36,046 nucleotides of DNA from Pseudomonadota bacterium (GTDB taxonomy: Bacteria; Pseudomonadota; Alphaproteobacteria; Acetobacterales; Acetobacteraceae): positions 120,888 through 156,933 of the forward strand of contig JABBOH010000005.1 in NCBI GenBank assembly GCA_019351895.1, in the 5' to 3' direction. Numbering within the stretch: the first letter of the stretch is position 1; the number at the start of each line of letters is the position of its first letter. The notes below the pieces were generated by a model, which saw nothing but the letters and a program-made list of their open reading frames with translations, had not been told where the DNA came from and made no database searches. The position numbers and the translations under genes are program-made. Positions 1 to 7,518 of the stretch are shown one piece after another.

Positions 1-1
1 C

Positions 2-658
2 TCGGCCGCCGACATGACGTTCGCCACCGACAATTTCCAAGCCGGCGAACTCATTGGCGAGTGGGCGAAGGCTCATCTCGGCGACAAGGCGAAGGACGCG
101 AAGATCGCGATGCTCGACCTCTCGGTCGCGCATCCGACCGTCGATGTCGAGCGCGATCACGGCTTCCTCACAGGCTTCGGCATCAAGATCGATAATCCGG
201 ACCAGTTCAACGTTCCCGACCCGCGGATCGTCGGCCATGCCGAGACCATGGGCGCCGAGGAAGGCGGCCAGAAGGGCATGGAATCGCTGCTCGCGCGCAA
301 CCCGAACATCAACCTCGTCTATACAATCAATGAACCGGCTGCTTTCGGCGCCTATCAGGCGCTGAAGTCCGTCGGCAAGACAGGTGACGTAACAATCGTC
401 TCGATCGACGGCAGTTGCACCGGCGTGCAGGGCGTCAAGGCCGGCATCATCGCGGCGGACTCGCAGCAGTATCCGCTGAAGATGGCGGCGCTCGGCGTGA
501 AGGCGATCGCCGATTTCGCCAAGACCGGGAAGAAGCCACAGGCGAGCGCTGGCAAGGACTTTCTGAACACGGGGACGAAGCTGATCACAGCGGATCCCGC
601 GCCGGGCGTGCCGTCGATCACGCCGGCCGAAGGCGCCAAGCTGTGCTGGGGCAAGTGA
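2..658 (+). CDS. frcB: Sugar ABC transporter substrate-binding protein, FrcB-like (5' end outside window)
   Basis: This is the C-terminal part of a periplasmic sugar-binding protein of the ribose/fructose (CUT2, type I) family. The frame is open to the window edge, so the start and signal peptide lie upstream; 218 residues are present against roughly 340 in the family. Seen: a DNFQAGE-type stretch near the visible start, a YTINEPAAFGAY hinge-region segment and a VSIDGSC segment, all typical of FrcB/RbsB folds. It delivers sugar to the FrcC/FrcA complex encoded directly downstream. The gene order B-C-A and the very FrcA-like ATPase support fructose (perhaps also mannose or ribose) as substrate, but specificity is inferred from neighbours. 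Confidence 0.9.
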   Translation, partial: SAADMTFATDNFQAGELIGEWAKAHLGDKAKDAKIAMLDLSVAHPTVDVERDHGFLTGFGIKIDNPDQFNVPDPRIVGHAETMGAEEGGQKGMESLLARNPNINLVYTINEPAAFGAYQALKSVGKTGDVTIVSIDGSCTGVQGVKAGIIAADSQQYPLKMAALGVKAIADFAKTGKKPQASAGKDFLNTGTKLITADPAPGVPSITPAEGAKLCWGK

Positions 659-686
659 TCCGAGCCACTTGACGACAACCCGCGTT

Positions 687-707
687 GGGCGGCGAGGTTC
701 GCCGCCC
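687..707 (+). promoter_or_regulatory. Intercistronic stem-loop between frcB and frcC
   Basis: A perfect 8-bp inverted repeat, GGGCGGCG (687-694) and CGCCGCCC (700-707), encloses a 5-nt AGGTT loop. It sits 28 nt after the binding-protein stop and about 45 nt before the permease start. There is no U-tract, so it is not a standard intrinsic terminator. Hairpins at this place in ABC operons are known to protect the binding-protein mRNA and lower permease expression; that role here is inferred. Confidence 0.6.
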
Positions 708-753
708 GACCACTTCAAGAGCCGCGTCGCACGGGCGCGGGTCGGAGGGATCG

Positions 754-1836
754 ATGTCTAGCAAGAACGAGAGCCAGACCGGGTTCGAGGTTGCTGTTTC
801 GGCCAAGGGAAGCGAGTCCGTGGCCGAGTTCGTCCACCACAAGTCGCCGCTCGAACGATTGCAGCACGCCCTGCACGAAACGCCTGCGCTCGCGCCGCTT
901 CTGGTTCTCGTCGCGTCGCTGATCGGCTTCGGCATCCTCGTCGGCTCACGGTTCTTTACGGCCTACGCGCTGACGCTGATCCTCCAGCAGGTAATGATCA
1001 CCGGCATCGTCGGCGTCGCGCAGTCCCTGGTGATCCTGACCGCCGGCATCGATCTTTCCGTCGGCGCCATCATGGTTCTGTCGACGGTGATGATGGGGCA
1101 ATGCGCCTTCAACTACGGGTTTCCCGCGTGGCTCGCAATTCTCTGCGGCTTCGGGCTCGGCACGGCCGTCGGCGCCGCCAACGGCGCTCTGGTGGCACTG
1201 ATGCGGCTGCCACCCTTCATCGTCACCTTGGGCACCTGGCAGATCGCGCTCGCCGCCAACTATCTCTACTCGCAAAATCAGACGATCGGCGCGGCGCAGA
1301 TCGAGATGCAGGCGCCGCTGCTGCAGTACCTGGGCAACACCTTCAGGGTCGGCGGGCATGATGGCGCGACCTTCACCTATGGCGTCGTCCTGATGCTGCT
1401 GCTCGTGCTGCTGTTCGCCTACATCCTGCGTCATACGGCCTGGGGCCGGCATGTGTATGCGGTCGGGGACGATCCGGACGCGGCGGCGCTTGCCGGCGTG
1501 CGGGTGACGCGGATGCTGATCAGCGTCTATGTGCTGTCGGGCATGATCTGCGGCTTCGCCGGCTGGGCGCTGATCGGCCGCATCGGCGCGGTATCGCCGA
1601 ACTCCGGGCAGTTCGAGAACATCAACTCGATTACAGCCACGGTGATCGGCGGCATCTCCCTGTTCGGCGGACGCGGATCGATCATCGGCATGATCTTCGG
1701 CGCGCTGATCGTCGGAGTCTTCACCCTCGGCCTCAATATGTATGGAACCGATCCGCAATGGACCTACCTGCTGATCGGAGCGCTGATCATCATCGCGGTG
1801 GCGGTGGATCAATGGATCAGAAAGGCAGCGGTGTAA
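754..1836 (+). CDS. frcC: Sugar ABC transporter permease, FrcC-like
   Basis: Inner-membrane permease of the CUT2 family (BPD_transp_2/AraH-RbsC fold), 360 residues. A hydrophilic N-terminal tail of about 60 residues precedes 8-10 hydrophobic segments. The family-typical GIDLSVGA motif follows the third segment, and a conserved loop precedes VYVLSGMICGFAGW. The ATG at 754 is chosen because a strong ribosome site (GGAGGGA, 743-749) lies 4 nt upstream; an in-frame TTG at 685 would overlap the intercistronic hairpin and has no such site. The stop shares one base with the next start (TAATG), so permease and ATPase are translationally coupled. It forms the sugar channel with FrcA. Confidence 0.92.
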   Translation: MSSKNESQTGFEVAVSAKGSESVAEFVHHKSPLERLQHALHETPALAPLLVLVASLIGFGILVGSRFFTAYALTLILQQVMITGIVGVAQSLVILTAGIDLSVGAIMVLSTVMMGQCAFNYGFPAWLAILCGFGLGTAVGAANGALVALMRLPPFIVTLGTWQIALAANYLYSQNQTIGAAQIEMQAPLLQYLGNTFRVGGHDGATFTYGVVLMLLLVLLFAYILRHTAWGRHVYAVGDDPDAAALAGVRVTRMLISVYVLSGMICGFAGWALIGRIGAVSPNSGQFENINSITATVIGGISLFGGRGSIIGMIFGALIVGVFTLGLNMYGTDPQWTYLLIGALIIIAVAVDQWIRKAAV

Positions 1837-2612
1837 TGGAACCGATCCTCTCGGCCAAACGGCTGGTCAAGCGCTACGGCCGCGTGACGGCCCTCGACCA
1901 CTGTGACTTTGACCTGATGCCGGGCGAGATCCTCGCCGTCATCGGTGACAACGGCGCGGGCAAGTCCTCGCTCATCAAGGCGCTGTCAGGCGCGGTGCAG
2001 GCGGACGAAGGCGAGATCTTTCTGGAGGGGAAGCGGGTGCACTTCTCCTCGCCTCTCGACGCGCGGGCGGCCGGGATCGAGACCGTCTATCAGACGCTTG
2101 CGATGTCGCCCGGGCTCTCGATCGCGGACAACATGTTCATGGGGCGGGAGCTGCGCAAACCCGGCTTTCTGGGCACGATCTTCCGCAAGCTCGACCACGC
2201 CGAAATGCAGCGTGTCGCGCGCGAGAAGCTCAACGACCTCGGTCTTATGACGATCCAGAACATCAACCAGGCGGTGGAGACGCTGTCAGGCGGACAACGG
2301 CAAGGTGTCGCGGTCGCGCGGGCGGCGGCCTTCGGCTCGAAAGTCATCATTCTCGACGAGCCGACAGCGGCGCTTGGTGTAAAAGAGTCCCGCCGCGTGC
2401 TGGAACTCATCCTCGATGTGAAGTCGCGCGGCATCCCGATCATCCTGATCAGCCACAACATGCCGCATGTGTTCGAGGTCGCCGATCGTGTTCACATCCA
2501 CCGCCTCGGGCGGCGGCTCTGCGTGATCGACCCGAAGCAGCACAGCATGTCGGATGCGGTGGCCTTCATGACCGGCGCCCGCGTGCCGGACGAGGCGCTC
2601 GCCGCCGCCTGA
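1836..2612 (+). CDS. frcA: Sugar ABC transporter ATP-binding protein, FrcA-like
   Basis: ATPase of the fructose-type importer, 258 residues with a single ABC domain, matching Sinorhizobium FrcA rather than the double-domain RbsA/XylG ATPases. Seen: Walker A GDNGAGKSS with K43, signature LSGGQRQ around S151, Walker B ending in D174-E175, and a switch histidine in ISHNMPHVFEVADR. Whole stretches such as GLMTIQNINQAVETLSGGQR and RIHIHRLGRRL-like text fit remembered FrcA sequence. The ATG overlaps the frcC stop by one base. In S. meliloti a kinase gene, frcK, follows; here no kinase is found downstream, so phosphorylation of the imported sugar must be encoded elsewhere. Confidence 0.93.
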   Translation: MEPILSAKRLVKRYGRVTALDHCDFDLMPGEILAVIGDNGAGKSSLIKALSGAVQADEGEIFLEGKRVHFSSPLDARAAGIETVYQTLAMSPGLSIADNMFMGRELRKPGFLGTIFRKLDHAEMQRVAREKLNDLGLMTIQNINQAVETLSGGQRQGVAVARAAAFGSKVIILDEPTAALGVKESRRVLELILDVKSRGIPIILISHNMPHVFEVADRVHIHRLGRRLCVIDPKQHSMSDAVAFMTGARVPDEALAAA

Positions 2613-3140
2613 CCGGCCGGTGCGACCACGCTGGAGGTGCGGCACGCGGTGGAGGCCGAGACCGCCGCGATCCGTGCGGAACGGGCGGGCCGATCTGCCC
2701 TGCGGCGCGGCGGGGAGAGCAACCGCCCGCGCCTGACGCGCCGCCGGGCCTTGGCCAGGCCCCGGTCATGCCGCCGATCTACCAGACGTCGCTGTTCACC
2801 TTCCGCCGTTGCCCTGCTGCTCCCGATCCCGCTCGTTGCGGCCATCGCCCGACGACGCAGTCGCCGAGCCACACGATCTTCCCTGTCGACCTGCTGACCT
2901 TCGTCGCGTTGGCAGGCTAACTGGCCGCGGGCCTCAGCGCCGGCACCGCGAAAGGCCGAGGCGGAAGCTGCTCCGATGGGGGCGGCGCGTACAAATGTGC
3001 AATCGTATCGAAACGCTAACAAATTGGAGTTGAGGGACGCGTCCACGACGATGTGAGGCGCTGCATGTGACCCGTGCTTGACAAGCCGATAACGCCCGCC
3101 TCTTCTACACGGAACAGCGGGAAGGAATTGAAAGTTGGCA
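2613..3140 (+). other. Non-coding interval after frcA
   Basis: No convincing gene is seen in this stretch. Open frames on both strands are arginine/alanine-rich and look like GC-rich noise. The first part (to about 2990) is very GC-rich; the last part is more AT-rich and probably carries the promoter of the LacI-family gene. A TTGACA hexamer at 3078-3083 is a candidate -35 box, but the matching -10 (around 3101-3108) is weak. A short scrap resembling a Cys/Met PLP enzyme is listed separately. Confidence 0.5.
2753..2797 (+). pseudogene. Possible remnant of a Cys/Met-metabolism PLP enzyme
   Basis: In the frame starting at 2753 the DNA reads GQAPVMPPIYQTSLFTF-like text. PPIYQTS(L)F is a well-known N-terminal signature of cystathionine gamma-synthase/beta-lyase type PLP enzymes. 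After about 15 residues the similarity stops (RRCPAAPDP follows) and no PLP-lysine region is present. This may be a decayed N-terminal fragment left by a deletion, or chance similarity in GC-rich DNA; the match is short. Confidence 0.3.
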
Positions 3141-3154
3141 GTTAAGCGCTTAAC
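3141..3154. promoter_or_regulatory. Perfect palindromic LacI-family operator
   Basis: GTTAAGCGCTTAAC is a perfect 14-bp palindrome with a central CG step, the usual architecture of LacI/GalR-family operators. It ends 23 nt before the GTG start of the LacI-type regulator and lies downstream of a possible -35 box at 3078-3083. Because the regulator is the first gene of a co-directional series (binding protein, permeases, two beta-galactosidases), one site here could control itself and the whole operon. No second copy was noticed in the window. Confidence 0.75.
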
Positions 3155-3177
3155 CTCAACAAATCTGTAGGATTTCG

Positions 3178-4197
3178 GTGCCGACGCTTTCGGATGTCGC
3201 GCAGCGCGCCGGCGTCACGACCGCCACCGTCTCGAACGTGATTCGCGGGAAAGGCTCTGTTGGTCCCGCGACGGCAGAACGGGTCCGTGCGATTATTGCC
3301 GATATCGGATACCGACCCAATCTCACGGCACGGGCATTGGCCGAAGGGCGTGCGCCGACCCTCGCGCTACTCGTCTCCAGCATCGCCAATCCCTTCTATC
3401 CCGAATTCGCCCGTGCGGCGGAACAGGCGGCGCGGCGGGAAGGGCACTTCCTGCTCGTCTGCCACACCGAGACCGATGCCGATATCGGGCTGGCCTATCT
3501 GGACCGCGTGTCTTCCGGATTGTCGGAAGGCGTCCTCGCGATGGCCGGCAATCTCCGGCCGCAGGATCTCGTGGCCGTCGCCGACCGGGGCGTCCCCGTG
3601 GTTCTAGTGATGTGGGAGCAAACGCGGGAAGCGCTCCCGATGCATTCCCTGACTGTCGATTTCCATACCGCCGGACGTCTGGCGGCAGAGCATTTGCTGG
3701 CGCTCGGTCATCGCTCCATCGGCTTGGTATCCGCCAAGACGGCGGAGGGATGTCTCGTGCATGTGCAGCGCCACTGCGGTTTCCTGGCGACCCTGGCTGA
3801 AGCTGGCGTGAGCCTCCCCGACACGAGCATCGAGTATGACAGAGACACGATCGGCGGCGGCTTCCGGGCAGCTTTGGATCTGCTGAGCCGCGCGAATGGG
3901 CTGACAGCCGTCTTTGCCACCAACGATCTGCTCGCCATTGGCGCCATGCAGGCGGCGGCCGCGCTCGGCCGTCGTGTGCCGCAGGATCTTTCGGTCATGG
4001 GCGTGACGGACATCGAGCTCGCGGCGCAGATGCGCCCGGCTTTGACGACGGTCGCCATCGGCACGGTCGCGGTGGCCGAATCCTCGATCCGGCTTCTGCT
4101 CGACAAGATCAGACTGGGTTCAGTTCACAACGAGCAATACAGCACACCGCCCCCGGTCCTGATCCGGCGCGGATCGACCGCGCCGCCACCCAGGTGA
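3178..4197 (+). CDS. LacI-family transcriptional regulator
   Basis: Sugar-responsive repressor, 339 residues. Residues 3-48 form the LacI helix-turn-helix (TLSDVAQRAGVTTATVSNVI), followed by a hinge region (RPNLTARALAEGR) and a periplasmic-binding-protein-like effector domain with typical landmarks (LLVSSIANPFYPEF; FATNDLLAIGAMQA; SVMGVTDIELA). Translation starts at GTG 3178, five nt after a weak TAGGAT ribosome site; this start puts the HTH at the very N-terminus, as in the family. The gene lies 60 nt upstream of the binding protein and follows a palindromic operator, so it very likely represses its own operon and is released by an imported galactoside or product. The effector is not deducible. 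Confidence 0.93.
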   Translation: MPTLSDVAQRAGVTTATVSNVIRGKGSVGPATAERVRAIIADIGYRPNLTARALAEGRAPTLALLVSSIANPFYPEFARAAEQAARREGHFLLVCHTETDADIGLAYLDRVSSGLSEGVLAMAGNLRPQDLVAVADRGVPVVLVMWEQTREALPMHSLTVDFHTAGRLAAEHLLALGHRSIGLVSAKTAEGCLVHVQRHCGFLATLAEAGVSLPDTSIEYDRDTIGGGFRAALDLLSRANGLTAVFATNDLLAIGAMQAAAALGRRVPQDLSVMGVTDIELAAQMRPALTTVAIGTVAVAESSIRLLLDKIRLGSVHNEQYSTPPPVLIRRGSTAPPPR

Positions 4198-4257
4198 GCA
4201 CCGGCTGACAGTACAGGATTCCGGAGCAACCGGAACCAATACAGGAGGAGAGAACGC

Positions 4258-5580
4258 ATGACGCTTCCCCACAATTCGCTGGCGGGCGGTATCGGCCGCC
4301 GCAGTTTGATGGCCGGCGCTGGCCTCGGCGTGCTTGGTGCTGCGGCGCCCGTCGTGCGGCGCGCCGCCGCCGCCGATCCCCTCACCTTGACCGTGTGGTC
4401 GTGGGTTCCGAACATGCAGAAGGAGACAGCGCTCTACGAGCAGGCCAATCCCGGCGTCACCGTCAATGTCGTCGATGTGGGGCAGGGCTTCCCGCATTAC
4501 GCTAAGATCGAGGATGCGCTGCGCGCAGGCAGCGGCGGTCCCGATGTCGCGCAGATCGAATTCGACATGATCGCGACCTTCCTCCAGCTCAAGGCTTTTG
4601 CCGATCTCGCCCCCTATGGGGCCAGCAAGTTCAGCCGGGACTATGTGCCCTGGGCCTGGCAGCAGGTGACCCGTGGGGACCATGTCTATGCGCTGCCGTG
4701 GGATAGCGGGCCGATTGGCCAAGTCTATCGCAAAGACATCCTCGATGCACACGGCATGCAGCCGGCCGGCACATGGGGCGAGTTTGCCGATCAGGCCCTG
4801 AAGATGCACAAGGATACGCCGAACACACTGCTGACGAACGCAACCTTCGATCAAGGCGCCTGGACGACTGCGCTGCTTTGGCAGGCGGGCTGGAAGCCCT
4901 TCACGGTCGATGGCGACACAATCGGCATCGACGTGAGCAACGCTGTCAGCAGCCGTTTCGCTGCCTATTGGCAGAAGCTGCTCGACGCCGGGGCGGTGGA
5001 TGCCAAGCCGGGCTTCGTCACGGAGTGGTACGAGGCTTTCGACAAAGGGCGTTACGCCATCTGGATCGTTGGCGCCTGGGGGCCGGTGTTCCTGCAGCAG
5101 TTCGCGAAGAGCAGTTCCGGGAAATGGCGTGCGGCCCCCATTCCGCAACTCGCAGCCGGCGGCCATGTCTGTGCCAACTGGGGCGGATCGACCCTCGCTG
5201 TGCTCAAGCAGAGCCAGCACCGCTCCGAAGCCGCGAAGCTCGCCACATGGCTGCTGCACAACCCGACCTCCACCCGGATGTTCGCGACCGACCAGTATCT
5301 GTTCCCGACCAGCCTCGCTCTCCTGAACGATAAGGCCTTCCTGGAGACGCCCTACCCCTTCTACGGCAACCAGCCGGTCAACGAAGTCTTCGCCGCCGCT
5401 GCGCATGACGTGAACACGTCGTTCCAGTGGAGCCCCTTCCAGGGCTACGTGCAGTCGCAGATGGGGATCGAGCTTGATGCTGCCGCAAACGGGCGCGGCA
5501 CCTTGCAGCAGGCTTTCGACCGGCTGCAGAAGAAGTTCGTGAAATACGCCAACGAGCAAGGCTTCACCGTGAAGACCTGA
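4258..5580 (+). CDS. Extracellular sugar-binding protein (family 1, MalE/UgpB-like), Tat-exported
   Basis: Binding protein of a CUT1-type sugar importer, 440 residues. The N-terminus carries a twin-arginine motif at R14-R15 (GIGRRSLMAG), a weakly hydrophobic stretch and a likely cleavage after A39 (AAAA|DP), pointing to Tat export. The mature part begins LTLTVWSW and has family features such as YALPWDSGPIGQVYRKD and a C-terminal WSPFQGYVQSQMG segment. A strong ribosome site (AGGAGGAGAG) precedes the ATG. It is followed by two permease genes and two GH42 beta-galactosidases, so a beta-galactoside or galacto-oligosaccharide is the likely ligand. An intercistronic hairpin follows. Confidence 0.92.
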   Translation: MTLPHNSLAGGIGRRSLMAGAGLGVLGAAAPVVRRAAAADPLTLTVWSWVPNMQKETALYEQANPGVTVNVVDVGQGFPHYAKIEDALRAGSGGPDVAQIEFDMIATFLQLKAFADLAPYGASKFSRDYVPWAWQQVTRGDHVYALPWDSGPIGQVYRKDILDAHGMQPAGTWGEFADQALKMHKDTPNTLLTNATFDQGAWTTALLWQAGWKPFTVDGDTIGIDVSNAVSSRFAAYWQKLLDAGAVDAKPGFVTEWYEAFDKGRYAIWIVGAWGPVFLQQFAKSSSGKWRAAPIPQLAAGGHVCANWGGSTLAVLKQSQHRSEAAKLATWLLHNPTSTRMFATDQYLFPTSLALLNDKAFLETPYPFYGNQPVNEVFAAAAHDVNTSFQWSPFQGYVQSQMGIELDAAANGRGTLQQAFDRLQKKFVKYANEQGFTVKT

Positions 5581-5603
5581 CAGCGACGATAGGTTCACGC
5601 CAA

Positions 5604-5634
5604 GGCCGGACGTCCGTTCCCACAGGGTCCGGCC
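5604..5634 (+). promoter_or_regulatory. Intercistronic stem-loop after the binding-protein gene
   Basis: A perfect 8-bp inverted repeat, GGCCGGAC (5604-5611) and GTCCGGCC (5627-5634), encloses a 15-nt loop. It lies between the binding-protein stop (5580) and the permease ribosome site (AAAGGA, 5639-5644). There is no U-tract. The position parallels the malE-malF type of mRNA-stabilising element, which keeps binding protein in excess over permease; the function is inferred. Confidence 0.55.
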
Positions 5635-5648
5635 GAACAAAGGACGCC

Positions 5649-6587
5649 ATGTCCATGTTCGACTTTGTCACCGCGACACCAACCCAGGCGCCGCCACGCC
5701 ATCGCGGACACCGGCTGCGCCGCAGGCTCGTCCCTTACCTGTTCCTGCTACCGTTCATGGTACTGTTCGTGCTTGTGCTGATCGTGCCGCTGCTGCTTGC
5801 CCTCGACCTCAGCCTCTATCGCGATACGCTGGCGCGCGGGCAGATCTTCGTGGGTCTGGCCAACTATTTCAGTATCCTGGATGACAGCAGCCTTTGGGAC
5901 GGGCTTGCCCATGTGGTGGCTTTCGGCGTCGTCCAGGTGCCGATCATGTTGGCTTTCGCGCTCGGTCTCGCCGTTCTGCTCGACAGCGGCGTGCTTTGGG
6001 GACGACGCCTGTTCCGCATCGCCTTCTTCCTGCCCTACGCCGTGCCGAGCGTGATCGGCGCTCTCATCTGGGCCTATATGTATGGGCCATCCTTCGGCCT
6101 GTTCAGCTCGATCGCGCATGCGGCCGGTGTCAGGGCCCCCGATTTCCTCTCTGGCCGCATGATGCTGGTCTCCCTCGGCAATGTGGTGACCTGGGAATAT
6201 ACTGGCTACAACATGATCATTCTCTACGCGGCCCTGCAGGCGGTGCCGCGCGACGTGGTCGAGGCGTCCTGGATCTGCGGTGCCACGCCATGGCAGACGG
6301 CGCTCCGCATCCGCATTCCCCTTATCGGGCAGGCGCTGGTGCTGACGGCAGTTTTCTCGATCATCGGCACGCTGCAGCTGTTCAACGAGCCAGAGATGTT
6401 CAAGGCGATCGCACCCGATGTCATCGGGGATCATTACACCCCGAACCTCTACGCCTATACCCTGGCCTTCACAGATCAGCAGGTGAATGCCTCGGCCGCA
6501 CTCTCCTTCGTGCTGGGCGCGATCGTTGCCGTGGTTTCCTACATCTTCATGCTGGCGACAAGCAGACGTGCGGCAGGTGCAGGATGA
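5649..6587 (+). CDS. Sugar ABC transporter permease (MalF-type)
   Basis: Inner-membrane permease of the CUT1 family, 312 residues with about six membrane segments. After a basic N-terminus (RHRGHRLRRRLVPYLFLLPF) the typical first helix LLPFMVLFVLVLIVPLLLALDLS appears. The EAA cytoplasmic loop that docks the ATPase starts at E205 (EASWICGATPWQTALRIRIPLI). The start at 5649 has AAAGGA 4 nt upstream; an ATG two codons later is an alternative. The stop overlaps the next start as ATGA, so the two permeases are coupled and should form a heterodimer. Confidence 0.92.
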   Translation: MSMFDFVTATPTQAPPRHRGHRLRRRLVPYLFLLPFMVLFVLVLIVPLLLALDLSLYRDTLARGQIFVGLANYFSILDDSSLWDGLAHVVAFGVVQVPIMLAFALGLAVLLDSGVLWGRRLFRIAFFLPYAVPSVIGALIWAYMYGPSFGLFSSIAHAAGVRAPDFLSGRMMLVSLGNVVTWEYTGYNMIILYAALQAVPRDVVEASWICGATPWQTALRIRIPLIGQALVLTAVFSIIGTLQLFNEPEMFKAIAPDVIGDHYTPNLYAYTLAFTDQQVNASAALSFVLGAIVAVVSYIFMLATSRRAAGAG

Positions 6588-7462
6588 GCGTCGCGACGCT
6601 GCAACGCCCAGCGACATCGCTCCGTCGCACGAAGCTGCTCACGACCGCATTGCTGGCGGTGTTCCTAATCTACACGCTGGTTCCGCTGGTCTACTTGCTG
6701 ATCGCCGCGACGAAGGACGACGAAGGCTTGTTCAACAGCTTCGGCCTGTGGTTCGCGCCTCAGTTCCATCTGTTCGGCAATATCCGGGCGCTCTTCACCT
6801 TCCAAGGCGGCATCTTCACGCGCTGGCTCATCAATACCGCCTTCTACTCGGTCACCTCCGCGGTCGGTGCCACGCTGCTCGCCAGCGCCGCAGGCTACGC
6901 CTTCGCCAAATTCCGCTTCCTGGGGCGGGACTTTCTGTTCGCGCTCACGCTCGGCGCGGTGATGATCCCGCAGACGGCGCTCGCGATCCCGCTGTTCCTG
7001 CTGATGAGCAAGGTCGGGCTCGTCAATACTCCCTGGGCCGTCATCCTGCCGTCGCTCGTCAACCCGCTCGGCGTCTACCTCATGCGCGTCTATGCCGAGC
7101 AGTCCGTCCCTGACGAACTCATCGACGCCGCGCGCATCGACGGCGCGGGAGAGGGACGCATCTTCGCGACGATCGCCCTCCGTATTCTCTCGCCCGCCGT
7201 CATCACCGTGCTGCTGCTGTCCTTCGTCGCGACCTGGAACAACTACTTTCTGCCGCTCGTCATGCTCGAATCCTCGCACCTCTTCCCCCTCACGATCGGT
7301 CTCGCCGATTGGTACGAAGTGTCGAGCGCTGGCGGCGGCGGACAGGCCTTGTTCCCGCTCGTGCTCACTGGCTCGCTCGTCTCGATCCTGCCGATCTGCG
7401 CGCTGTTTCTGGCGATGCAGCGCTTCTGGCAGAGCGGGCTTGCCACCGGGAGCGTCAAGTGA
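6584..7462 (+). CDS. Sugar ABC transporter permease (MalG-type)
   Basis: Second half of the CUT1 permease pair, 292 residues, about six membrane helices. The N-terminal helix LLTTALLAVFLIYTLVPLVYLLIAATK is typical, and the EAA-type loop is DAARIDGAGEGRIFATIALRIL starting at D181. The ATG at 6584 overlaps the preceding TGA (ATGA); a much longer upstream open frame is only read-through of the MalF gene in another frame. No MalK-type ATPase gene follows, so the complex must recruit an ATPase encoded elsewhere. The next genes encode cytoplasmic beta-galactosidases for the imported sugar. Confidence 0.92.
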   Translation: MSVATLQRPATSLRRTKLLTTALLAVFLIYTLVPLVYLLIAATKDDEGLFNSFGLWFAPQFHLFGNIRALFTFQGGIFTRWLINTAFYSVTSAVGATLLASAAGYAFAKFRFLGRDFLFALTLGAVMIPQTALAIPLFLLMSKVGLVNTPWAVILPSLVNPLGVYLMRVYAEQSVPDELIDAARIDGAGEGRIFATIALRILSPAVITVLLLSFVATWNNYFLPLVMLESSHLFPLTIGLADWYEVSSAGGGGQALFPLVLTGSLVSILPICALFLAMQRFWQSGLATGSVK

Positions 7463-7518
7463 ACCTCACCACGCATGAACGCCCACGGACGGGTTCACGC
7501 TTGCAAAGGATGACATCC

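Noticed and set aside
946-1812. 288-codon minus-strand frame
   Set aside because: Antisense of the permease frcC; His/Asp/Arg-rich composition typical of a shadow of membrane-helix codons.
2492-3046. 184-codon minus-strand frame after frcA
   Set aside because: Ala/Arg-rich, overlaps the frcA end, no domain or ribosome site; typical chance frame in GC-rich DNA.
4120-5640. 506-codon open frame on the minus strand
   Set aside because: It is the antisense shadow of the sugar-binding protein gene, which has a signal peptide, ribosome site and family motifs; the minus frame has no recognisable domain.
5894-6583. Long upstream extension of the MalG-type permease frame
   Set aside because: The extension overlaps the MalF gene in another frame, is Arg/His/Gly-rich, and an ATGA-coupled start at 6584 gives a normal permease N-terminus.
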